A DNA stretch of 64,000 bases from Omphiscola glabra (lineage: Eukaryota; Mollusca; Gastropoda; Lymnaeidae): contig OZ024798.1 of NCBI GenBank assembly GCA_964017045.1, forward strand, positions 31,734,347 through 31,798,346, written 5' to 3'. The translations under genes were made by a program, and so were the position numbers. Shown here in pieces: positions 13,301-24,131 of the stretch. Each line of letters starts with the position of its first letter. The stretch's first letter is position 1. The notes below the pieces were generated by a model that had not been told where the DNA came from, ran no database searches, and saw nothing but the letters and a program-made list of their open reading frames with translations.

Positions 13301-16300
13301 GGAAAATGCCATCAAAGCTTTAGAAGAGTTTCAAAATGCTGTCTTAATAAAAAAGAGTTCTAGAAAGGTAAGCCTATCTATCTTTATGTATCATTATCAT
13401 CATTGAATTGATCATTAAATGTCATTAATTAATTAATTTCGTACCATATTATTTACAATGAATTGCAATAGGGCAGTAAGAATGACGTAAAAAATTCTTT
13501 TTAAAAATCTGCAAATATAATCCGGTTCGTATTATTTATTATGGATATTATATAGATTAATATTATTAAATGGTAAATCCGAAAAGATAGCACCGCGTTT
13601 TTTACCGACCATGGCCACCAACTTGATTGTCGTGACAGTATAAATAAGAATAAGAAAAAAATGTTTAAGAATAATGGGAAAAAAATTATAAATGTATCCC
13701 TAAACCTAACCTGAACCCTAAATCAAAATCTAAACCTAACCTGAACCCCAGTGGCGTAGTGAGGGGGGGCAAGGGGGGGCATCATGCCCTGGGCGCTACT
13801 CACAATGGGGCGCCAAATGGTATATTTTACTATAATATTGTATAGTTTTCGAATAGAGGGGGCGCTAAAAAGGTATTGTGCCCCGGGTGCGAGTTAAGCT
13901 TGCTACGCCACTGCTGAACCCTAAATGTATGCAAACGAAGTCACTGGGCTATCTCTTCACATTATCCTATTAAATATTAAATAGTATAGGGCAAATTCAG
14001 ACAATTGGTGCCATGACATATCACACGGCTGCCATTTTGGTTGCCATGACCGTTAACTTTTATAATTCACTGTCACCAAACCTAAACTGAACCCTATATG
14101 TACCCCTAAACCTTCTGAAACCCTAAATGTATCTCTAAACCCAACCTGAATCCTAAATGTATCCCTAAAGGCACCAATAGTCTGAATTAGCCTAGTATAG
14201 TATTGTATATACATTGTCATGTATTCGTTTGTTTTTATTAAATTTAGCTACCAGCTTCAAAAGGATCCACTGAGTATGAGACTCTTGTTTATCAGTTCAT
14301 ACTCTATGAATGCAAGCATGGCACGGAAAGAGTGTCAAAATCCAAGGGTTTGCGACCTAACCAGAGGTATGTTCTTTTTTAGACTGTTACTACCGGTATT
14401 AATAAGTGTTAAATAATTGACAACTTTACTTTGTTAAAACTATCACTGTTACACTTTAAAGTACCATAATTAATGTTGTTTTTTTCTTTATTTTATAGGT
14501 CATTAAAACTGGGTTGTCCAGCAAAATTTAAAGTCAAAATGGTTCAAGTCCATGACAAATGGAAATTGCAAGTGGTGCAATCGGATTTAGTTCATGCTAA
14601 CCACATGCTGTCCCAGGAGGTAAGATATTTTTCCTCAGACATGCTGTAAATATAATTCTATTGTACCAGTATTGTATATATTAGATTCTTTTAAGTTATA
14701 GGCTGCATTTAGATATATATTTTTTACATATTCAATATGCTATTATTTCTTTTTTATTTAGAGTGTTAATGCATTGCCTGAGTGAAGGAAAATCGAGCTG
14801 ACCCCAATGTTGAACACGCTGCTTCAATATACGTCAGTGACCAACACCGAGCTCAGAGAAGTGATTATAAAAGAACAAAATGTTGTGGTGGCTCCAAAAG
14901 ATGTGAGCAATCTGAGGGCAAAGGTGCGTGTGCCTAATAAAACAACAGACCAGCAAGAAACAGAAAAACGTTTAAATTGTTTAATGGTTGAAGGGGGTAA
15001 AGTTAATTTTGGGAGGGATGGGGAGGGCAATTTTATATATTTAGTGTACTCATCACGTGAGATGATTCAGTGTTTACATAAGTATCCAGAAGTTTTAGTA
15101 ATGGATATAACTTATAAAACAAATATTTATAACTTGCCACTTTTGACAATAATGACTGTTGACAGCAATGGCAGGGGTCGCCCTGTCATGCATTCATTTA
15201 TACGATGTGAGCAACAGAATTTACTTATTAAATGTTTGGAGTTTTTTAAAGAAATTTGTTTGTTCCCTAACCCCTGTTTTTTTGTTGATAAAGATTTTTC
15301 TGAAATTGGTGCTATAAAAAAGGTTTTCCCTGAAGCGCATATTTTAATATGTGCTTTTCATATAAATTTGGCCCTTCAGAAGGCTTTGACAAAAAGAGGT
15401 TTAATCTCCCATTTAATTGAGGCTATTACAAATCTATTTCTTTCTATGAAAGAGACAGATTCTGTAAGCGAGTTTAACATTTTAAAAGATGAAATTAAAA
15501 ATATTGCACCTGTTCAAGTGATCTTGATTTTGAGGAGAACTGGTGGAATAAGCCTGAAATGTGGGCCAGGCATTTAAATCTAGACACCATCACTTTAGGC
15601 TTGACAACCACAAACAATGTGGAATCCTAGCATCAGTCGCCTCATTTACCATGATGCCCAAATTAGTAAGCTATCAAAATTATCATCCATTTTAAATTCA
15701 AATGCAAGACATTACAATGCTCAACTGAATGATCCTGTTATTAATAAAATAAAAAATGATTTAACACATTTTGCTGCAGAGTATGTTGTGCAGCAATTTT
15801 TATCTTTAGAAAAAGTTGAGTTTTGTTGTGCTCAAATATCAAATGAGCCTTCTTATAATGTTTCATGTACTGGTAGCAACACAATGTTTGTTGCAACATT
15901 TAGTAGTTGCAATTGTTATTTTTTTAAAAGTTTTGATTTATACTGCAAACATGTTATGTTTGTAAGAAAGCAGAATGGTCTTACCGTTTATGAACCTGTG
16001 GCTTTTAACCACAGGTTCAAGAATACAGCTCATTTTGACTGCCTCCATCAAAATGTGCAAAGTACTGGTGCTATTAATGAACAAATTTTTTCTAATGTAA
16101 ATCTTAGTGCCCCAGAGAATAAATATGTATTGACCTCTAAACTTGTTAGGGAAATTTCTTCCTATTTGCCTTTGCTTGGAGACACTGATTTTAAAGATAA
16201 ATATCTCCAAGTCAGGCATTTAATAAATCTCTGGCATGGCATCGATTCTTGCGATGACATGTTGGTACCAGATTTTGCAGCCAGTGCTCCTATTGAGCTT

Positions 16301-19300
16301 GCTTTAACAAATACTATTACTGTTCCTAGTGTTGATTTAAATGTTGAATCATTACCTGGTACTACTATTAATACTGTTCTTATTCATGAACTTGAATTTA
16401 CATCCAGTGAACCTATAGATCCTGCTTTAACTGATGCTGATTCATTGCATTGTCCTTCTCTTAATATACCTTCCGCTACTACTACTACTGTTCTTATTAA
16501 TGGTGTAGATTCACTGATGTGTTCTTCAACTAGCGCCAATTGTAATGTTGTTGATTCACTACCTTGTTCTTCTGCAAAAACAGTTAGTTTAAATGATGCT
16601 CAATCCTTACCTTGTATGTCCTTTGACAATGAACAGTCACTTACTGAAACAAATGCTAATTTTTCTAATATTATTTTAAAAAGAGTACGAGTTAAGGGCA
16701 GGCCAAATAATAAACAGAATTTCACTAGGAGAAAAAGAAAGCATTCAGTGCCCTTAAAGTTTGACAAATTGACAGATGATGTTAAATTTGATTTATATGT
16801 AAATGCATGTGTGACAGGTGGTGAACCCCCTTACACTATAGATCAATTAAAGTCGCCCAGCCTGTTGGGTGCATGTTTAGTGGATAATAATTTCAACTCC
16901 ATTAAAGATAAGTTTCTTGAGGATGCCAGGAGGGAATTGTTGGCTAGAGTTAGTACAAAAAGTCAAGATAATCTATTTGCTTGCAACTCTTGTCAAAATA
17001 TAGATGATGGTGAATTGAATGTGCAATGCGATCATTGTCTGGAATGGTTCCATAAGATTGTGCTGGATATAGATCCAGTATGAAAATAAAATCATGGTTT
17101 TGTCAGTCATGCTGGTAATTAATTTCTTTTTACTGTGTTTTTTAAAATATATTTCCATCATTCATTGTATTAGTATTATGTACCACAAACAGGCGTAAAA
17201 ACGCGTTTTTGTGTCACGGAAGCCTGTATTTAGTAACTTTTCACTTAATGTTTTCTATATTAAAAATTGGTCATAAACTAATAAAAATGGTACCATTTAA
17301 AAGTACATTTTAAGCCCTCTAATTCTATGTCATTTTCATTGTTGTTGAAATAGCAAAGAGTATTACATTTATCGCATGAAAACCATCACCAAAATGATTT
17401 TTTATCGACAGTCAAGCGATCATTTTTACCCTCGCGCAATTCAATCAAAACAAATGAATTTATTATTGACTTTTATCTATATTCTATTACGTAAACAACA
17501 GATAGTATAACTCTTTATTCTATTCATAGATGGCTTTCTTTATTATGTGGATCTGTTGACAAATATCATTTAAAAAAGAGATAGCCAATTTGTTGAAAAG
17601 TTACTAAAATTAAAAAATGAGGCATCTCAATGTTAAACAAAGACAACCTTAACTCTAAATCTAAATGTAAACGTTATATTTTTTATAAACGTTAAAATTT
17701 TGCTTGCACTTGCACTGTTCCAGTAGTGTTTGTATTGTTTATAAAAATGTAATTGGCTCATTGACTGTAGATATATACAGAGCTATAATTTTTCTGTAGT
17801 TGGTATAATATGCTTATCGATTGGTGTAACTATTGATTTTAATGCATTTTTTTTAAATGGCTGATTTCTCGCTTCACGTGAACCCGTGCACTTTTCTAAC
17901 AGTTTATGTATTTGAACTGTACATGTTATGGGTAAACATGCTGTTTAAGTACGGTACATAGACCTTTAGTTCCCTTACATTTTGATATCATGATGTGCTT
18001 TCAATATACCTTATAAAAAAAAAGTAAAAAAATTCTGTATGTGAACGCTTTCACTGTTCCAGCCATGTTTGTAATGTATGTAAATAAATAATGGGCTCAT
18101 TGCCTGTTTAATGTTGAGATATAATTCTTCTGTAGTTTGGTATAATTGGTTTATCTCTTGGTGTAACCATTGATTTTTTGCAATTTTTTAAAAATGACAG
18201 ATTTTTTGCGTCATAAGAAACCTTTTAAGTGTAAATGTTATGTTTAAACTTGCTGTTTAAGTACATAGACCATTAGTTCCCCTACAATTTGATATAATTA
18301 TCATAAATGCTTTCTTATCAGTTGGATTTTTTGTGATTTTTTTAAAATTAACAAATTTCAAGTTTCTTAACTCCCTTTATATTTTTTCCAAAATGTGATT
18401 TCATTAATGTATATTTGATAAAATATTTATTATTGATTGTATTGAAATTGAAGCCTGTTTTATGTTTTTTCCTGTACATGTTTATTATTTTTTTATTTTA
18501 TTAAATAAATAAATATGCCTTATTTGTTAATAAATGTAGTTAAGTTATTATGATATTTTTTCTTCATTAGTTGAATGTTTGGTTATTGCACGCTACTGGT
18601 CCCTCTGTCGCTCACCCTAACCCGAACTCTAAATCTATCATAAACAAAGGGAAGTGACTCCCAATAAGGGGACCACAACAGCACATTAGCCGAATGTTTC
18701 TATTAGTTACTTCTTTAATCAGCTCACTCAGTAATAAAATTTGTTATAATTTTCTAAATATAGTTTCGGTTGAAGGTGTGTAATAATTGATTGGCAAAGA
18801 ATTGATTGATGTCAGTCAGATCACATGATTCTGTTATGTGTCTGTTTTGATAATATTGAGCGAGCAATAATGGGGTTTTTCCTTCCTATGATATGTCTCA
18901 GCCATGTATGAGTGGGTGGTGGGTCGTAAAAAAAATGTGAGGGAAAAAGTGCGTTAAAGGAAAGTAGTGTTGTGTGGATAGTGACGATTGCTGAGATTTT
19001 AGTTTTTGTAGAGAGTGACATTGCTGTGGATGTTGGAGTGAGCTTTTAGGTGGATATAATTATTTGTTACTTCTTCTTCTGCATTTTGAACTGACATGCA
19101 TAATAAAGATTAAATTATTAAATACATGAATATGAACTGTTTCACTGCTTTGTGTTATTTGATTCTTACAACACATCAGCTCAGTAGGAGCTAGAAAGAA
19201 AGGTGTTCTAGACACTTACAAATTGTTCTGTGGCCATAACACAGACATCGTACTATTTGCCACAGTGCCCATGTAACCTACATACAGTTTAATGACATGG

Positions 19301-20742
19301 GAATATAAACTTTAGACTGTATACATATGTGATTGTATGACGGTAACTAAAAAAACTGCTGCAGTTGTTGAAAAGCTATAAAATGATAAAGTAATTTGTT
19401 TGCCTAAACTCACACCATTACCATGTAATCTACATAGTTTACTTTTAATGACATGGAAATACAACATCTAGTAATGTCCTCTAATAATAGGATCTAGATA
19501 GATCATATGTAATAATACTGGAGAAAAAAAAAAGGGGGGGGGGGGGGTCAGTCTAAAAAAAATTATACCCAGCTTCTACTTTGCCAAAGTAGAATATGCT
19601 CATTTGAAAATAAATCCGGCTCATAAATACTGTATAAAAAGTGTGAAAGTAGGTTTTTTTTAAAATCTTGTTATGGGAACGTTAGTTAAATGAAATGGTA
19701 TACCGGTATAAGATAAGATGATGACAACAGAAGCTTTGGCCAATCTCTTTTTAGGAACATGGTCACGTGACAAACACCCCTCAATGTTATTGATTTTCTG
19801 ATGTGAGATAGGCCTACTGAGTATTATTTACACAATTGAGCACTCGTTAACTAATAAAGGCATTGATATTTTTATGGACAATTAAACAATTTCTTTGTGT
19901 AAATTGCTAATCTATAACACAAAATAAACAAAGACCTACTTAATAAGAGTGATTTCAGTATTTTCAGTGATTTAAAAAAATAGTCTCAATACTTTGTTAA
20001 CACTGCACTACATCAATCTATCACTAATTAGTAGTACCGTATTATTATTAGTAGTTTTTTTTATAGTGAACTACTACTACTGATAGTAGAGTACCAATAG
20101 CTCTGTAGAAGCCATTGGTAGTTAACTACCAATAGCTTCCTAGAGGTAGTTAACTACCAATAGCCGTAGCCAATTGTATAACTATAACATTATTGAAATT
20201 AATTTTTTATACAGCATTAGTTCTAAAACTAAAAGACGTATAAAATTATCATTAAAACAAGAGTTATATAGCCTGTGATGCAAGCAGTGGAATCGGGTCA
20301 CAGAATGTGGAGATGCTGTTCATGTTAAAAAAAGGACAAACGAAATCGAGCTTTAAAAATTCAAAACTTGAAAACTACAACAGCTAAAAATATGATTTTG
20401 GTGTTATAAATCTGTAAAAAAATTAGCTTTATTCAACTAAGCCGGACCATTGGTTCATTTTTACAACAAAAAAAAAGGTTTTTACCAAAGTACCTATCAG
20501 TATCAGTAAGTATGAGTAAGTCAGCTACCAGTTATTGATTGAATTGAGTTAACTCTCATTCGCAGAGTAAGGGGGGTTTTAATCATAAATATAATTAATT
20601 AGTCCTAAGCCTAATTTTTATTATGAAGCTTAGCTTATTAGGCCTAATTCGCGTAAATTACCCTCAACTTGCCGAGGATGCCATTTGCTTCAAGAGTTTG
20701 AGCTACAAGATCTCGAAGCTCTGTATCTTCTTCAGCTGACAT
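1388..20742 (-). CDS. CEP43: CEP43/FOP centrosomal protein, 5' nine exons (partial)
   Basis: Minus-strand gene. Coding exons, 5' to 3': 20742-20662, 11432-11379, 10912-10858, 9867-9779, 9323-9168, 6447-6391, 5987-5855, 2426-2311, 1587-1388. All have AG/GT borders and phases join without a stop (about 313 residues). The N-terminus reads MSAEEDTELRDLVAQTLE, followed by AELRASVFLALEDQE, NKTPF and FLECLNLEFTLAVFKPE, which are the hallmarks of the FOP/CEP43 dimerisation (LisH-type) domain. Exons 6-8 encode a clear EF-hand pair (loops DKDGSGAIDKDE and DKDFNSSIDFDE). Exon 9 has the acidic motif DIEEDPFFDDQ that resembles the SFFDD stretch of vertebrate CEP43. The protein anchors at centrosomes/basal bodies and supports ciliogenesis in known animals. 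The last exon ends at a donor in phase 2, so the C-terminus lies outside the window. Intron 1 (9.2 kb) contains a broken plus-strand MULE gene. Confidence 0.88.
2427..5854. other. CEP43 intron 7, no other gene
   Basis: AT-rich intron of about 3.4 kb between the two exons that split the second EF-hand. I see no exon, RNA gene or well-bounded repeat in it. Confidence 0.6.
7010..7600 (-). pseudogene. Non-LTR retrotransposon (LINE) ORF2 tail, decayed
   Basis: Read on the minus strand, this shows the C-terminal end of a LINE reverse-transcriptase polyprotein. In order: VLERAKMCSMFSALSKRRLH, then after a stop LGDIRRM, then IPNDL, then KETLEDNINTM and finally a cysteine/histidine motif CEKCS(stop)DCHSRIGL followed by NHLMKC. 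The pattern 'RRL-WLGH-RRM ... IPKDLL ... C-x2-C ... SRIGL-xx-H' is characteristic of the 3' end of these elements. Stops and frame changes show that it is dead and 5'-truncated. It sits in CEP43 intron 5 (between exons 5 and 6) in the same orientation as the gene. The clade is not assigned. Confidence 0.75.
7601..9167. other. CEP43 intron 5, remainder
   Basis: No exon seen. The piece around 8640-8830 (GCCAAATTTCAGCTCTATAG and flanks) has the look of a dispersed repeat, but I cannot bound or classify it. Confidence 0.4.
11433..13244. other. CEP43 intron 1, proximal part
   Basis: No exon or RNA gene recognised. A stretch at 12216-12461 is open on the minus strand for 81 codons but has no recognisable domain. 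Confidence 0.45.
13690..14190. repeat. Telomere-like CCTAAACCTAACCTGAACCC dispersed repeat
   Basis: Two degraded copies of a repeat that recurs at 38.5-39.6 kb: a head resembling ATGGCCGCCATCTTGGTTG, a middle AAGAATAAAACGTTTAA-like part, and a tail of short CCTAAACCTAACCTGAACCC blocks. It lies in intron 1 of the broken MULE gene and hosts the hAT MITE at 13749-13913. Confidence 0.65.
13749..13913. mobile_element. hAT-type MITE with 8-bp target duplication
   Basis: The 165-bp element begins CAGTGGCGTAG and ends CTACGCCACTG, a perfect 11-bp terminal inverted repeat. It is flanked on both sides by CTGAACCC (13741-13748 and 13914-13921), the 8-bp duplication expected of hAT elements. It has no coding capacity. 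It inserted into the telomere-like repeat, so it is younger than that repeat copy. The same terminus is seen again at 59741. Confidence 0.9.
17703..18330. repeat. Diverged tandem duplication, about 335-bp unit
   Basis: Two similar blocks start near 17715 and 18050: each runs CACTGTTCCAG..., then GGCTCATTG..., then TCTGTAGTTTGGTATAAT-like sequence, then CTGTTTAAGTAC, ACATAGACC and TTAGTTCCC. Identity is visibly reduced by substitutions and small indels. It follows the broken MULE gene and could be part of its 3' region or of a larger element. No coding potential is seen. Confidence 0.6.
18331..20100. other. CEP43 intron 1, distal part
   Basis: No gene recognised. It contains a fragment of telomere-like repeat near 18610 and a poly-G tract near 19540. 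Confidence 0.45.
20110..20165. repeat. Perfect palindromes around GTTAAC
   Basis: ATTGGTAGTTAACTACCAAT (20114-20133) is a perfect 20-bp palindrome; GGTAGTTAACTACC follows at 20145-20158. The arm CTACCAATAGC recurs nearby and is found inverted at 13163-13180 (CTAGAGGCTATTGGTAG), on the other side of the MULE gene. This may be a remnant of transposon ends. Confidence 0.6.
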
Positions 20743-23717
20743 TGTTGTGATTTGATTTGGCCAGAAAAAAAAAATTATAACAAATATGTTTAGGTATAGC
20801 AGATGCCTCTTATTCTATATAAAAAGAAGCTATTTAAACAAAAGTATTTTAAACACAAAAAACATCCTTATCCGCCATTTTGTCGCTTATGAAAACATGT
20901 TTAAACGCATGCTCCTTTTCGTGTGCGGTTACCGAGATATCACTTAAACTTGCACATTATTTATTTAAACATAATTGATATTCAATATAAATTTTGAAAT
21001 GTTGTTGCCAGAATTTAATACCACAATATTTAGTTTAGGAACTGGCTTAGATAGATTAAATATATACATAAACAAAGCTATAGCGCAGTCTGGGCAGAGG
21101 TTTGAGTGTGTTGTCCTCAGCCTCAGTGTTGTGGGGAGGGGGAGACTAGCTGTTCGTTGTTTATCATAATACTAAAACGTTACACATAGTTATATCAATT
21201 GCTCATTCTAACGTAAACAAAATCATAATTACTTTTGTACAAAGCATAATAAAGTGGATACTGGCAAAAGCCACTCAAAAGAAATAGGCCTTCTTGACGA
21301 ACGAAACAAGATTCATGAAATTAGAAAAAGATATCTTTAACAAGTTGCCTCAAAGGAAATGGCTAATAACCTTTAAATAAATTAATAAAATGCCCAACAC
21401 AGCGAGGGCTAGGGGAAAACAAGTACAACAGAAGTAGGCCACAATAAAAGGGAATATAGCCTATATATAATATAAATAATGTTATATTTGAGGCGTTATT
21501 ACTACATTGCAATGAAAGATGTATATATATAATGCTACATTTAAAATGGTTTGTTCTTTATACATTTACTTTCTCATAAGATATACAAAAGAAATAGAAA
21601 AAAAGAATATATACCTAATACAAATCTTAAAAACCTATTTTTTTTTTTTTAATTTGGTTGCTAAAGCCATAATCACAATCCTTAACACAATGTAAAATTT
21701 TATACCTTTGAAATATATCTTTTTTTGTTTTGAAAAGTCTTATGTTTTTTTGCGATTTATTTTCTTGTTGACAGTTGAATACCCCCCCCCCCCCCCCACA
21801 CACACACTTTTTTTCCGGAAAACAACAACAAACAGCGTATTTGTAAACTATTTAAAAAAAACAAAAAACTTCTTTTTCTGTCCGCTTCTAGCGTTGGAGA
21901 TTAGCCGCAAAGTGTGAGGCCTTCTGAAGGTAAATGTTTTGGACATTTAGAGTCTACGCACTCAAAAAATAAGAATAATTGTGTTACTATTTTGTTGAAT
22001 TAGCCTAACCGCTTAGCAACACAAATAGCTTTATATAAAACAACCAATGACTTGTTATACATATTGCAGACCAATCAAATTTGCCGATCCAAAATATTTT
22101 TCATAATAAATGTATCGATACCTATGCTAATATTTGCTACTTCTAAATACTTTTGGTCGATACATTATTTGTGACATTATTAATCCTGTTATTTTCTGTC
22201 GAGTGCACCCTTAATTAACAGCTTGACGTAGTCTTTCAGTAATACTAATTTTCGATATAACAACTGATTAATGTCACAAAATTATGCTTTCCTATCCATA
22301 TGATATAAAACCATGACGATAATAGTGGAACCCCATGCCATAAAAATATCCGCTGGTATATTTTAGCCATCAATTCCATCATATTATAATAAATAAAGGA
22401 CCATGCAAACTATATAATGCGAAGACGTTGGTGGCTGTTAATTTTTTATAATGTTTTATATGGTGTGGCGTGGTAGGGAGCAATGTCAGCCAATGTAATA
22501 CAATAGTTATTTTGATTTGTTGTTAAAAATTAGTTCTTATTTTTCTAAAATTCTAAAATCATATAACGTAACAAGTGTGGATAAAATATCATATTTTTGT
22601 ATTATATAATATGTGCACGTCCCCTAAACTCAGATTGAAAAAAAAAGTATTTAGATATTGATAATGTATTATGATGTAAGATTATTTTAAACCAAAATAG
22701 GCCCTATTCCTACTTTATTTTAATATTTATTCCACGGACACGAAGACGAAGGTACAGTACAGTGTGGGGAAGCACGTAATCAAGTGTATCCATCTGTAAT
22801 AAATCTAATACTTTATAAATAAATGAAAGAAAGCGTAAATGCAATATAAAACATTATAAAATTTAAAAAATACCCTTAAAACTTCTACAGTAACAGGTAA
22901 CGCGAAATAAAAATTATGTTTGTTATTTGTTAAAATAGCAGGTAAAATTCTAATATCGATACCTAGATTTCTCATGTCGAATATTAAAAGCGAGCTAAAA
23001 TTCAAACCATCCATCGCACGTTTGACTACAGTTCGCTGATTAAATCTCGCATCAAATTCAAATATAAGGCCCAACGCAAGTTAGAAATCTTTGTTTTATT
23101 TCTTTTTAAATTGATTATTAATTTACATATTATGTTGATAATAATGTTTTTATATTTAACTTTTAAGTTAATTAAATAAACAACTATTGGAAGCTCATTA
23201 TGTGTAATTTTGTTAATTCAAATCTTACGTCTTACTCCTATAAATTTACACCAACTCAAACTCTCTCGACTCTCGCCTACCCGTTTTAACTTTTGGTTGT
23301 GTTACTTTGAGTATTCTTAGGTTCACTTACTCAACTTACTTAGTCTGACTCACTTATAAATATATATTCCTATGATCACTTATCTTATAATATTTATGAA
23401 CGGATTATTATTTTAATAATAATGAAAAGTGTAAAGACTTGCAACATAATTTACATATGACGCCAATGTAAGATTGTAAGTTAAATTATATATTTAATTT
23501 TAACTGAAACTATCAGTAACAGAGTTTATCATAGTTTTCCGTTAACTTGTCCTAACTGTCCTAAAAGGCTAAGGCTTAGACTTAGAAGTTAGATTTCACT
23601 TAATTGATGAAAATAATTTCTGTGTGTAGACACCATTTAATTGAAGGCGTAATTTGTATCAAGTTTTTTTGATCTGCTCAAATGGAGTTTCATTGAACGA
23701 AGTGGCTATAGGTACAC
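20743..23717. other. Intergenic, CEP43 upstream region
   Basis: Between the divergent CEP43 (minus) and importin alpha (plus) genes. The CEP43 promoter must lie close to the left end, but no clear core element is visible. Poly-C at 21782-21797 is low complexity. No other gene is supported. Confidence 0.5.
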
Positions 23718-24131
23718 GAACACGGGTACCAGAATTGAGAGGTTGGGATTAAAAAGATTTAAAATATTATTTTTGGGTTTGTTTTGTAAGACCAAATGAG
23801 GTATCAAATGAAAGATAATTGAATGTACTATACATTGAAATGTTAAATCTTCAGTTTTACTAAAATAAACTACCACAAATGACATCCGAATAGCATTGAG
23901 CTTAAATGGTACCCGAGTGCGAATGGTGGCGCTGTGTGTCCGGGTCCATTTTGACTAATGCTATTCGGATGTCATTTCTAGTAGTTTATTTTAGTTAAAA
24001 TGAAGAATTAAGTTACAAACGTATAGTATATTCAATTATCTTTCATTTGATACCTCATTTGGTCTTACAAACCCAACAATATTTTAAATCGTTTTTTAAT
24101 CCCAACCTCTCAATTCTGGTACCCGTGTACG
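23718..24131. mobile_element. Foldback copy of the 239-bp CCCGGG-bounded repeat
   Basis: Left arm 23718-23909 and right arm about 23943-24131 are reverse complements of each other over nearly their whole length (for example GGGTACCAGAATTGAGAGG against CCTCTCAATTCTGGTACCC), with a roughly 35-bp unpaired centre. Each arm is homologous to the single copies at 36862-37099 and 62181-62420. No open frame is seen, so it is nonautonomous. Confidence 0.85.

Larger units (their letters stand above)
13245..17118 (+). pseudogene. MULE transposase-derived gene with SWIM and PHD fingers, broken
   Basis: Lies in CEP43 intron 1 on the opposite strand. Exons 13245-13367, 14248-14366, 14499-14619 and 14762-17118 join in frame with good splice sites. 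Domains in order: an N-terminal FAR1/ZSWIM3-like zinc region (ILYECKHGTERV, KLGCPAKFKV); a MULE RNase-H-like core with VMDITYKTN and FVDKDFSEIGAIKKVFPEA carrying the first two acidic residues; a SWIM zinc finger (CNCY...YCKHVMF); and a C-terminal PHD finger (CNSC...CDHCLEWFH). Damage: TGA at 14783-14785 where CGA would give Arg; a one-base loss near 15518 and a one-base gain near 15631 that cancel each other; and a one-base loss near 17057, after which the other frame supplies the missing Cys residues (FHKICAGY, WFCQSCW). It resembles ZSWIM1/3-type genes and Mutator-like transposases. Loss of function is inferred; sequencing errors could explain single lesions, but four are unlikely. Confidence 0.72.
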
